From contig JAITAQ010000078.1 in assembly GCA_031283985.1 (NCBI GenBank), positions 1 through 5,677 on the forward strand: a stretch of 5,677 nucleotides of DNA, read 5' to 3'. Shown one piece after another: positions 1 to 5,677 of the stretch. The number at the start of each line of letters is the position of its first letter. The first letter of the stretch is position 1. The notes under the pieces were generated by a model. It had not been told where the DNA came from, did not search any database, and was given only the letters and a program-made list of their open reading frames with translations. The stretch is from Endomicrobium sp. Its GTDB lineage: Bacteria; Elusimicrobiota; Endomicrobiia; Endomicrobiales; Endomicrobiaceae. The position numbers and the translations under genes are program-made.

Positions 1-199
1 AAGAAATGCCTCTCAAAATACCTATGTCAACACCCGCTATTTTAACTTTAGCTTTTTTGGTAACTCCAGAAATATTGTCAAATTTAGCATAAACATTGTA
101 AGTCTTTTTTAAAGAAAAATCTCCTGCAGCTATTATAGAAACAGCTATAGCGACAAGTCCCAAAAATATAAAAATTCCTAGACGCAATTGCTTGGTCAT
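1..199 (-). CDS. mlaD: MlaD-family MCE lipid-transport protein, N-terminal part (3' end outside window)
   Basis: MlaD is the periplasmic substrate-binding subunit of the Mla phospholipid ABC transporter. It is anchored in the inner membrane and forms a ring through its MCE domain. The first 66 residues are visible. A short basic start (MTKQLRLG) leads into one hydrophobic segment at about residues 7-26, which acts as an uncleaved signal anchor. The MCE domain then begins at about residue 34 with TYNVYAKFDNISGV and continues into KVKIAGVDIGIL, the typical opening of this family (a Y.V.A.F.ni.GL pattern followed by a V.i.Gv.VG.v pattern). The reading frame is open to the window edge, so the gene continues to the left. 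The ATG at 199 lies 44 bases after the mlaF stop and follows an A/G-rich stretch without a clear Shine-Dalgarno core. The position after mlaE and mlaF supports the assignment. The family call is firm; MlaD versus another MCE subtype cannot be settled from the N-terminus alone. Confidence 0.9.
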   Translation of the reverse strand, partial: MTKQLRLGIFIFLGLVAIAVSIIAAGDFSLKKTYNVYAKFDNISGVTKKAKVKIAGVDIGILRGIS

Positions 200-243
200 A
201 TTCTTTTCTTTTCCATTTCAAAAGTTCTGCCAGTACGTATATG

Positions 244-972
244 TCACTGACTTGAGACTTCAACAAATTGTTTTACGTATTTATTTTTAGTATTGCGAAC
301 TTCATCCGGCGTACCGTTAAAAATAATATTGCCGCTGTAAAGCATCATTATTCTGTCAGCTATTTTATATGCCGAATTCATATCGTGCGTTACGACTACA
401 GACGTAACATGCAAATATTTTTTTAAATTTATTATAAGATCATTTATAACGTCAGACATTATGGGATCAAGACCAGTAGTAGGCTCATCGTATAACATAT
501 ATTCAGGCTGATAAGCTATAGCTCTTGCAATACCAACTCTCTTTTTCATTCCGCCTGAAAGCTCAGAAGGATTTAAACGTTCAACGTTTTCAAGACCTAC
601 CATAGCAATGCATTGTTTTGTTCTTTGCTTTATTTCGTTCTTGCTAAGAAACGTAAGATTTTTCAAACCGAAAGCTACATTTTCAAAAATATTCAAAGAA
701 TCAAAAATAGCTGATTCTTGAAATACATATCCTATTTTCTTGCGGGCTTCATGCAACTCCTCTAAAGAGCAGTTCGTTATGTTTACGCCGCCAACTTCAA
801 TAAAACCGGAATCAGACTTTACAAGACCTATAATATTCTTCAATAAAATGCTTTTGCCAACTCCTGAAGAACCTATAATAACTAACGTCTCTCCGGATCG
901 AACGTCAAAGCTCACCCCGTTTAATACCGTTTTAACGCCGAATCGCTTATAAATATTATCAACTTTTATCAT
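244..972 (-). CDS. mlaF: Mla-type phospholipid ABC transporter ATP-binding protein MlaF
   Basis: This is the cytoplasmic ATPase that drives lipid movement by the MlaE-MlaD complex. In 242 residues all ABC motifs are present in order: Walker A GSSGVGKS at 34-41 (Lys40), Q-loop Gln85 in VFQES, signature LSGGM at 138-142, Walker B ending in DEP (Asp162, Glu163), D-loop GLDP at 167-170, and the switch histidine His196 in VVTHDM. The signature followed by KKRVGIARAIA is typical of the MlaF/Ttg2A/Mkl branch, as is the FQESAIFDSLNIFENVAF region after the Q-loop. E. coli MlaF is about 269 residues, so this protein probably lacks part of the C-terminal extension that contacts the partner subunit and MlaB there. 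No MlaB-like STAS gene is seen in the window. The ATG at 972 lies 16 bases after the mlaE stop, with only a weak purine stretch as a ribosome binding site. Homologous ATPases of other importers are less likely given the flanking mlaE and mlaD. Confidence 0.95.
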   Translation of the reverse strand: MIKVDNIYKRFGVKTVLNGVSFDVRSGETLVIIGSSGVGKSILLKNIIGLVKSDSGFIEVGGVNITNCSLEELHEARKKIGYVFQESAIFDSLNIFENVAFGLKNLTFLSKNEIKQRTKQCIAMVGLENVERLNPSELSGGMKKRVGIARAIAYQPEYMLYDEPTTGLDPIMSDVINDLIINLKKYLHVTSVVVTHDMNSAYKIADRIMMLYSGNIIFNGTPDEVRNTKNKYVKQFVEVSSQ

Positions 973-988
973 TTTGTCTTATTATAAA

Positions 989-1819
989 TTACTTTATTCC
1001 CAAAGTTACAAGCAGCGCCGTCAAAAAGTAATCTGCTATTAGAATAAAAACTATTGATGTCATAACCGAACTTGTAGTCGCCTTACCGACTCCTTCAGCT
1101 CCACCTTTAGTATTAAACCCCTTATGGCAAGCGACTATTACAATAATTAATGCAAAGAAAAAAGATTTTATAAACCCATGCAGAAAAGTACAAATAGTCA
1201 TAAAACCCAAAGCTTCAGCCCAAAATGCATTTGAAGAAATTGCCCAAGTGTTGGTTGAAAGAATCATACCGCCGTATATTCCTACTATATTTGAAATAAC
1301 GGTAAGTATGGGAAGCATAAAAAAACACGATAAAAATCTTGGTACAGCCAGATATTTTACAGGATCTGTTCCAAGCGTATATAAGGCATCCAGTTGTTCC
1401 GTAACTTTCATTGTTCCGATTTCAGCAGTAATCGCAGATCCAACTCTGCCTGTTATAAGTATAGCGGTAAGAACAGGTCCCAATTCTATAGCCATGGCAA
1501 AGCCTGTTATAGTTCCTACATATACAGGCTCATTAAACATATTGCTTGTTGCCAAACCTACTTGAAGGGATAAAATCATTCCCATAAAAAAAGATGTAAG
1601 CAATATTATCGGTAAAGATTTCCAACCGACTTCTACCATTTGCGTAATAGCATCTTTTGTCGAAATGATCCCTTTGAATATATTTTCTATTGCTTCTTTC
1701 GTCATTTCAAAAGCTTTACCTAAACCTTCTAGCGACAAAAAAACAGCACCGACAGAAGTATAACTTATCTTCTCGGCAAGACGTTCAAATTTTAGTATTT
1801 TTCTTATGACTATTTTCAT
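989..1819 (-). CDS. mlaE: Mla-type phospholipid ABC transporter permease MlaE
   Basis: This is the inner-membrane permease that pairs with MlaF and MlaD to move phospholipids between the inner and outer membranes. From the chosen start it has 276 residues. After an amphipathic N-terminal part come hydrophobic segments at roughly 68-90, 101-122, 164-187, 213-231 and 254-275. Two family hallmarks are clear: ELGPVLTAILITGRVGSAIT followed by AEIGTMKVTEQLDAL (112-146), and CHKGFNTKGGAEGVGKAT (231-248), both conserved in the MlaE/YrbE group. There is no N-terminal STAS fusion. I chose the ATG at 1819, which begins MKIVIRKILKFERL 11 bases after the alr stop. An in-frame ATG at 1873 would add 18 residues and overlap alr by 43 bases, but those residues do not look like the family N-terminus. 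Neither start has a recognisable Shine-Dalgarno sequence, so coupling to alr translation is plausible. Confidence 0.94.
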   Translation of the reverse strand: MKIVIRKILKFERLAEKISYTSVGAVFLSLEGLGKAFEMTKEAIENIFKGIISTKDAITQMVEVGWKSLPIILLTSFFMGMILSLQVGLATSNMFNEPVYVGTITGFAMAIELGPVLTAILITGRVGSAITAEIGTMKVTEQLDALYTLGTDPVKYLAVPRFLSCFFMLPILTVISNIVGIYGGMILSTNTWAISSNAFWAEALGFMTICTFLHGFIKSFFFALIIVIVACHKGFNTKGGAEGVGKATTSSVMTSIVFILIADYFLTALLVTLGIK

Positions 1820-1830
1820 AATAATATAAT

Positions 1831-3003
1831 TTAAACTACAATTCTGGGGACACGCGAAGAAGATATGTTGCATGTAACTTCATAGTTTATTGTGTCTTGA
1901 AGCTTTGCAAGCTCGTCTGTTTTTATCTGCTCCGATCCCTGCGTCCCTATAATAACCACTTCATCACCAAGCGACACCCCTTTTACGTCGCTGACATCTA
2001 CCATAGTCATGTCCATTGTAATTCTGCCGACAATAGGACATCGCTTGCCACCGACCAAAACATCTCCTCTGTTTGAAAGAAGCCTATTAAGTCCGTCGGC
2101 ATAACCCACCGGCAAAGTGGCAATAATTGAAGTTTTACTTGTAACAAAAGTTCTTCCATAACTTACGCAAAAACCCGCAAGAACTTTTTTCAGAAAAGTT
2201 ATCTTTGTTTTCCAAGATAAAACAGGCTTAAGTTTTAAAAACCTATCAGAAGGTTTAAAAGGGTTAAGTCCATAAAGGCTGAGTCCCGGACGCACCATAT
2301 CAAAATGAGATCTTTTGTATTTAAATAACGCCGCAGAATTTGCTGAATGTGCAATAAATCTTAAGCCTAGATTTACTTTAGAAAATCTAACTATTTTTGT
2401 AAAAGTATCTATCTGCATTTTTGTGAAACCATGATCTGTGTCCGCAACAGCAAAATGCGTGTACATGCCCGTCATACAAACTTCAGAACTCTGAGCTATC
2501 TTTTGCAAAAGAAGATATGCGGCTTCAGTCAATGCTCCTATCCTTCCCATTCCGGTATCCACCTGAAGATGAAAATTTATTCTTTTATTAATTTTTACAG
2601 CTAATTCTTCCAATGCCATAAGTCCGGTTATTGTGGAAACAGTAGGAGTTAGAGAGTGGGCTATTACAACTTGAAAATTTTCAAAAGGAAAAATATTGCC
2701 TAAAATTAAAATATTTGCTCTAATATCTGCTTCTCTTAACTGTATTCCTTCCTCAAGAGAAGAAACTGCAAACCATTGTAAACCTGCGGCTTGAGCCTCT
2801 TTTGCAAGAGCTATTCCACCATGACCATAAGCGTTTGCTTTAACAACAGCCATTATTTTTGTGTCTTTTGCAAGATATTCTTTGATTTTTTTTAGGTTGA
2901 AGTGAAAATCGCTTTTGTCAATTTCTACCCAGGTCGGTCTGAAAAATACTTTGGGTCTTTTACATGTTACAGACGATGCCGAAAGGGGTGATTGTTTTTT
3001 CAT
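1831..3003 (-). CDS. alr: Alanine racemase (PLP-dependent)
   Basis: Alr interconverts L- and D-alanine in the cytoplasm and so supplies D-alanine for peptidoglycan. The 390 residues cover both domains of a fold-type III enzyme. The PLP lysine is Lys55 in VVKANAYGHG, near the start of the TIM barrel. VDTGMGRIG (148-156, Arg154) and VRPGLSLYGL (237-246, Arg238) are the usual cofactor and active-site segments. The second catalytic base is Tyr282 in CVSYGRT, in the C-terminal domain, and VGRITMDMTMVDV (325-337) is the substrate-side loop. The protein ends with NYEVTCNISSSRVPRIVV, the standard family terminus. About 22 extra residues precede the usual RPTWVEID opening. No alternative ATG, GTG or TTG lies between, so the start at 3003 is well determined. 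Position 147 is Gln where many homologues have a carbamylated Lys. The gene starts 6 bases after the dnaB stop, so it is probably co-transcribed and translationally coupled. Its length is close to the common range of about 360-390. Confidence 0.97.
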   Translation of the reverse strand: MKKQSPLSASSVTCKRPKVFFRPTWVEIDKSDFHFNLKKIKEYLAKDTKIMAVVKANAYGHGGIALAKEAQAAGLQWFAVSSLEEGIQLREADIRANILILGNIFPFENFQVVIAHSLTPTVSTITGLMALEELAVKINKRINFHLQVDTGMGRIGALTEAAYLLLQKIAQSSEVCMTGMYTHFAVADTDHGFTKMQIDTFTKIVRFSKVNLGLRFIAHSANSAALFKYKRSHFDMVRPGLSLYGLNPFKPSDRFLKLKPVLSWKTKITFLKKVLAGFCVSYGRTFVTSKTSIIATLPVGYADGLNRLLSNRGDVLVGGKRCPIVGRITMDMTMVDVSDVKGVSLGDEVVIIGTQGSEQIKTDELAKLQDTINYEVTCNISSSRVPRIVV

Positions 3004-3009
3004 TGATAA

Positions 3010-4368
3010 TCATTCCTGTAATTTAGATTTGTCAGAGAACTTCGTGTACTCGCCTTCAAATATTAAATTGACATCTCCCGTAGGTCCGTTTCTCTGCTTG
3101 CCTATTATTAAAGTGGCTTCTTTTTGTAAATCAGGATCTTCTCTGTTGTAATATCCTTCTCTATAAAGCATAGCTACAACGTCTGCATCCTGTTCAATAG
3201 CACCAGAATCTCTTAAGTCTGAAAGTTGCGGTTTATTGTCTTTTCTTCCCCTGTCTTCAGTTCTTCTTGACAGCTGAGACAAAACTATTACGGGTATATC
3301 TAAATCTTTAGCTAAAGCTTTAAGAGATCTGGAAATTTCTGATACTTCCTGCTGGCGCGATTCAAATTTGCGTCCTGAAGCACGTATAAACTGAATATAA
3401 TCTATAATTACCAAAGCCAAAGGCGTGCCTTTAGCTTTAAGTTCCGTAGCTAGCTTTCTTGCTCTTGCTCTTAACTCCGTAACGCTTACATCTGAATCAT
3501 CATCAATAAAGATAGGAGCTTCTGCAATTTCTCTTGCGGCAGTGGTAAGTTTTGGCCAGTCAGAACTGCTATACTGTCCGTTTCTAAGTTTGCTGGCATT
3601 TACTTTAGCCAAAGAAGCCAAAAATCTTACCATTAAAGCCTCTTGTTTCATTTCAAGCGAAAAAATAGCTGTAGCTTTCTTTTGCTTTATAGCCACATGC
3701 TCGGCAATATTTAAAGCAAAAGCAGTTTTACCCATAGACGGACGAGCCGCCAAAATTATAAGTTCGGAAGGATGGAGTCCAGCAGTTTTAGCGTCTAAAT
3801 CGGTAAAACCTGTTGCAAGTCCAGAAATATCTTTTGGATTTGAATGCAGCTTTTCAAGTTTTTGGAGCATTGGCATAACAAGTTTGGAAACGCTTGCAAA
3901 AGTTTTTTTGCTTTTTCTCTGTGAAATTTTAAATAAAGCTGCTTGCGATTTATCTAGTATTTCCTCAGGAGAATTCTGCTCGTTAAACGCATCAGCAACT
4001 ATTTCCGACCCTGTATTTATGAGTTGTCTAGATATTGATTTGTCTTTTATAATGTAGGCGTAATGTTCAACATTAGCTGCAGTTTGCACAGAATTTATTA
4101 AATTAGCAAGATAGCTTGCTCCATCTTCGGCAAACAATCCGTTTTTTTTTAAAGACTCGGCGACTGTAAACAAATCTGCAGGTTGATTTTTAATATATAA
4201 ATCGTAGATTACCAAAAAAATCTGTCTGTGGATTTCTTTGTAAAAATCGCTATCATTAATTATGCTTATAGCTTTCAAAATGGCTTCTTTTTCTATAAGC
4301 ATTGCACCTAAGACAGCCATTTCTACGTCTATAGCCTGAGGGGGAACATTCTCTATCATATTTGCCAT
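3010..4368 (-). CDS. dnaB: Replicative DNA helicase DnaB
   Basis: DnaB is the hexameric helicase that unwinds the replication fork and recruits primase. The 452 residues are full length (E. coli about 471) with no intein. The N-terminal helical domain starts at VPPQAIDVEMAVLGAMLIE (8-26). A linker at about 150-180 leads to the RecA-like C-terminal domain, opened by GLATGFTDLD. ATPase motifs are Walker A ARPSMGKTA at 208-216 (Lys214), the catalytic Glu239 in SLEM, Walker B LALVIIDYIQ at 317-326 (Asp323), SQLSR at 364-368, LSDLRDSGAIEQDAD (382-396), and the finger region GKQRNGPTG at 423-431 (Lys424, Arg426). The ATG at 4368 is preceded directly by an in-frame TAA, so the start is there or at Met4 (4359). 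Neither has a clear Shine-Dalgarno sequence. The ssb-rpsR-rplI neighbourhood is a classic location for dnaB. Confidence 0.98.
   Translation of the reverse strand: MANMIENVPPQAIDVEMAVLGAMLIEKEAILKAISIINDSDFYKEIHRQIFLVIYDLYIKNQPADLFTVAESLKKNGLFAEDGASYLANLINSVQTAANVEHYAYIIKDKSISRQLINTGSEIVADAFNEQNSPEEILDKSQAALFKISQRKSKKTFASVSKLVMPMLQKLEKLHSNPKDISGLATGFTDLDAKTAGLHPSELIILAARPSMGKTAFALNIAEHVAIKQKKATAIFSLEMKQEALMVRFLASLAKVNASKLRNGQYSSSDWPKLTTAAREIAEAPIFIDDDSDVSVTELRARARKLATELKAKGTPLALVIIDYIQFIRASGRKFESRQQEVSEISRSLKALAKDLDIPVIVLSQLSRRTEDRGRKDNKPQLSDLRDSGAIEQDADVVAMLYREGYYNREDPDLQKEATLIIGKQRNGPTGDVNLIFEGEYTKFSDKSKLQE
3013..3017 (-). promoter_or_regulatory. Probable ribosome binding site of alr
   Basis: AGGAA on the minus strand lies 9 bases before the alr ATG and sits inside the last codons of dnaB (CAG GAA). 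This placement fits translational coupling between the two genes. It is a moderate match only. Confidence 0.5.
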
Positions 4369-4455
4369 TTATAAATATGCCAGTTATTTTTGAACTTCTT
4401 CTAAATTCGGTCGGAAGAACCAAACAGCTACACCGACTGATGTTATTTGGCAATA
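4369..4455 (-). other. rplI-dnaB spacer with possible coding remnant and weak hairpin
   Basis: This 87-base spacer is the longest non-coding gap in the window and is exactly 29 codons, so rplI and dnaB share a frame across it. Directly after the rplI stop, 23 sense codons run in that frame to a TAA at 4384-4386. The last 17 read VGVAVWFFRPNLEEVQK, which resembles the end of a real protein (hydrophobic, then a charged tail) more than random AT-rich spacer. There is no start codon in that frame. It may be the C-terminal scrap of a lost gene or chance. An imperfect inverted repeat at 4407-4440 (five GC-rich pairs, a mismatch, two more pairs, 18-base loop) has no following U-tract, so it is not a normal intrinsic terminator. 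Confidence 0.3.
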
Positions 4456-4905
4456 TTAGTCTTTTTCGCCTATTACGGCAAGCTTTACTTTTACAACAAC
4501 TTCAGGATGAAGCCTAACATTTACTTCGTGATTCCCAACTTCTTTTATATTGTCGGAAAGAAGAATATCGCGTTTGTTGACTTCAAAACCTTTTGCTTCA
4601 AAAATTTTTGAAAGATTTGCAGTCGTCACAGAACCAAAAATCTTGCCATTTTCACCTACTTTAACTTTAACGGTAAATTCAACCACTTCCATCTTGGAAG
4701 CAATTTCCTTTAACGCTAAAATTATTTTTTCTCTTTGTTTCTCAAGTTTCAGTCTTTCTCTTTCCCAAATCTTGAGATTTGCAGGAATAGCTTCCATAGC
4801 CAGATTTTGTGGAACAAGATAATTCCTCGCAAATCCGGGCGAGACTTCTTTAACCTCGCCTTGTCGTCCGAGGTTAATAATATCGGACCTTAATATAACT
4901 TTCAT
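4456..4905 (-). CDS. rplI: 50S ribosomal protein L9 (bL9)
   Basis: L9 is a two-domain protein of the large ribosomal subunit that binds 23S rRNA near the L1 stalk and helps keep reading frame. The 149 residues match the usual length of about 150. The N-terminal RNA-binding domain opens with MKVILRSDIINLGRQGEV and carries the family signature from Gly13 through VSPGFARNYLVPQNLA (21-36). A long charged connecting helix spans about 41-75 (WERERLKLEKQREK). The C-terminal domain includes GENGKIFGSVT (84-94) and ends with the NHEVNVRLHPEVVVKVKLAV strands (125-144). The ATG at 4905 is supported by a strong GGAGG five bases upstream. The gene follows rpsR by 41 bases, the common order for these two genes. 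Confidence 0.98.
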   Translation of the reverse strand: MKVILRSDIINLGRQGEVKEVSPGFARNYLVPQNLAMEAIPANLKIWERERLKLEKQREKIILALKEIASKMEVVEFTVKVKVGENGKIFGSVTTANLSKIFEAKGFEVNKRDILLSDNIKEVGNHEVNVRLHPEVVVKVKLAVIGEKD

Positions 4906-4910
4906 TTTTT

Positions 4911-4915
4911 CCTCC
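4911..4915 (-). promoter_or_regulatory. Shine-Dalgarno sequence of rplI
   Basis: A perfect GGAGG on the minus strand, five A residues before the rplI ATG. It fixes the start of L9 and indicates efficient initiation. Confidence 0.85.
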
Positions 4916-4946
4916 GAAACTTATCTAAATCCGTTTCACGCAAAAA

Positions 4947-5249
4947 TTAGTTTGACGTAAAAGGCAAAAGAGCAAGCATTCTTGCTTTTTTGATAGACAT
5001 GTCAAGCTCTCTCTGGTGCTTAGCGCATGTGCCAGTTATGCGTCCTGAAAGAATTTTTCCTTTTTCAGTTAAAAAGGTGCGCAACAAACTTATATTCTTA
5101 TAATCTATTTCCACTTTATCAGCGCAACAACGGCAAACTTTTCTTCTGATATGTCCACCCTTTTTAAACTTTCCTCTGTGGCGCCCCTGCCCTTCCGCTT
5201 GTGCTGTTTGGTGTCTAGACTGCCCTATAGGCTTTTTTATAAATACCAT
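4947..5249 (-). CDS. rpsR: 30S ribosomal protein S18 (bS18)
   Basis: S18 sits on the platform of the small ribosomal subunit next to S6. The conserved core runs from about residue 35 to the end: [44 protein letters not shown] and [12 protein letters not shown] are diagnostic of S18. Cys39 and Cys42 (a CxxC pair) together with Cys75 and His78 (CAKH) could form a zinc site, as in the cysteine-containing versions of this family. At 100 residues it is longer than the typical 75 or so, because of a basic, Gly/Gln/Arg-rich N-terminal extension of roughly 34 residues that is probably disordered. The extension is supported as real by the strong GGAGGG just before the ATG at 5249. The gene lies 17 bases after the ssb stop, in the usual ssb-rpsR order. 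Confidence 0.97.
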   Translation of the reverse strand: MVFIKKPIGQSRHQTAQAEGQGRHRGKFKKGGHIRRKVCRCCADKVEIDYKNISLLRTFLTEKGKILSGRITGTCAKHQRELDMSIKKARMLALLPFTSN

Positions 5250-5254
5250 ATTTT

Positions 5255-5260
5255 CCCTCC
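5255..5260 (-). promoter_or_regulatory. Shine-Dalgarno sequence of rpsR
   Basis: GGAGGG on the minus strand, five bases before the rpsR ATG and just after the ssb stop codon. It decides the start in favour of the long N-terminus of S18. Confidence 0.85.
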
Positions 5261-5266
5261 AACCAT

Positions 5267-5677
5267 TTAAAACGGTATGTCTTCATCGTCATCTCCGACA
5301 ATAGCGTCATATTGACCGGACGACGCGTGAATAATATCCGCAGGCTTTTTTGTGTCTGTAACAGAATTGTCCTGCTTTGCTACAGAAAGAATCTGAACCC
5401 TAGAAGCCACAGCTTCCAAGCGACTTACTTTGGTTCCATCGTTCCCTTTCCATTTGTTAGTCTGAAGCCTACCTTCAACATACACAGGTGAACCTTTTTT
5501 CAAACGTTCGCCACACCTTTCGGCTTGATCTCCCCAAACAATAACTGGAACAAACGTTGGATCAGCATCTTTCCACTCGCCAGTAACAGAATCTTTGATT
5601 CTTCTGCTTATAGCTATGTCAAATGAACAAACAGCCTTACCTGTTCCGGTACGCCTCAACTCTGGATCTCTAGTAAG
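5267..5677 (-). CDS. ssb: Single-stranded DNA-binding protein SSB (5' end outside window)
   Basis: SSB coats single-stranded DNA during replication, repair and recombination and recruits partner enzymes. The visible 136 residues begin in frame at the window edge with [19 protein letters not shown], the classic start of the first OB-fold strands. Only the first 10-20 residues (the usual M...V.LIGN part) are therefore missing. The TTG at 5659 is internal and not the start. The OB fold continues through [19 protein letters not shown] and [16 protein letters not shown] (about visible residues 41-77) and ends near SRVQIL. A short linker of about 35 residues, with no long Gly/Gln-rich stretch, leads to the acidic tip DDDEDIPF, the conserved motif that binds SSB partner proteins. 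The rpsF gene is expected just upstream, off the right edge. Confidence 0.96.
   Translation of the reverse strand, partial: LTRDPELRRTGTGKAVCSFDIAISRRIKDSVTGEWKDADPTFVPVIVWGDQAERCGERLKKGSPVYVEGRLQTNKWKGNDGTKVSRLEAVASRVQILSVAKQDNSVTDTKKPADIIHASSGQYDAIVGDDDEDIPF

Noticed and set aside
84..266. 60-residue minus-strand frame covering the mlaF-mlaD junction
   Set aside because: It is an alternative frame of mlaD, whose anchor and MCE start are clear, and its composition (Cys, Phe and Tyr rich) is not protein-like.
1248..1565. 105-residue plus-strand frame antisense to mlaE
   Set aside because: Reverse-complement shadow of the conserved MlaE core; no motif and no ribosome binding site.
3425..4057. 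210-residue plus-strand open frame antisense to dnaB
   Set aside because: Low-complexity Ser/Ala/Leu composition that mirrors dnaB codons. dnaB is unambiguous here, and no start signal supports an antisense gene.
4256..4453. 65-residue minus-strand frame with a TTG start just after rplI, overlapping the start of dnaB
   Set aside because: Most of it is the out-of-frame reading of the conserved dnaB N-terminus. It is rich in Arg, Ser and Cys, has no ribosome binding site and no family resemblance.
4550..4822. 90-residue plus-strand frame antisense to rplI
   Set aside because: Ser/Phe-rich shadow of the Lys/Glu-rich L9 helix region; no independent evidence.
5267..5659. SSB starting at the TTG at 5659
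   Set aside because: The frame is open upstream to the window edge and encodes the conserved LTRDPE part of the OB fold, so the TTG is an internal leucine codon and the real start is outside the window.
1..5677. Search for a mobile element, CRISPR array, toxin-antitoxin pair, defence gene or tRNA
   Set aside because: Coding density is near complete with recognised housekeeping genes, and no repeats, inverted termini or tRNA-like folds were seen in the short gaps.

Overview
The window is a single run of co-directional genes, all on the minus strand, so transcription runs from the high-coordinate end to the low. In that order the genes are ssb (5' end outside the window), rpsR, rplI, dnaB, alr, mlaE, mlaF and mlaD (3' end outside the window). 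Gaps are 17, 41, 87, 6, 11, 16 and 44 bases. I see no convincing promoter or U-tract terminator inside, so the simplest reading is one long operon or read-through unit.

Region by region: 5677-4456 holds the conserved ssb-rpsR-rplI block, which bacteria usually place just after rpsF (expected off the right edge). 4455-4369 is the only sizeable gap; it contains an in-frame, protein-like stretch with no start codon that may be a gene remnant. 4368-3010 is the replicative helicase gene dnaB. 3003-1831 is alanine racemase, which supplies D-alanine for peptidoglycan. 1819-1 is a lipid-transport module (MlaE permease, MlaF ATPase, MlaD MCE protein).

The host is a low-GC bacterium. The MlaE-F-D module points to a diderm (outer-membrane) cell, and alr indicates a peptidoglycan wall. 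The AT-rich coding, the gene order and the style of the proteins would fit Elusimicrobiota, for example an Endomicrobium-like bacterium, but that is a guess from memory and not shown by the sequence.

Functionally the cluster links single-strand DNA protection, two ribosomal proteins, fork unwinding, wall precursor synthesis and outer-membrane lipid homeostasis. All eight genes look intact within the window and are standard housekeeping families. I found no sign of a mobile element, CRISPR array, tRNA or rRNA, defence island or undescribed system. The points worth a second look are small: the possible remnant between rplI and dnaB, a glutamine in Alr where the family often has a carbamylated lysine, the mlaE start, and the contrast between strong ribosome binding sites on the ribosomal protein genes and weak or absent ones downstream.
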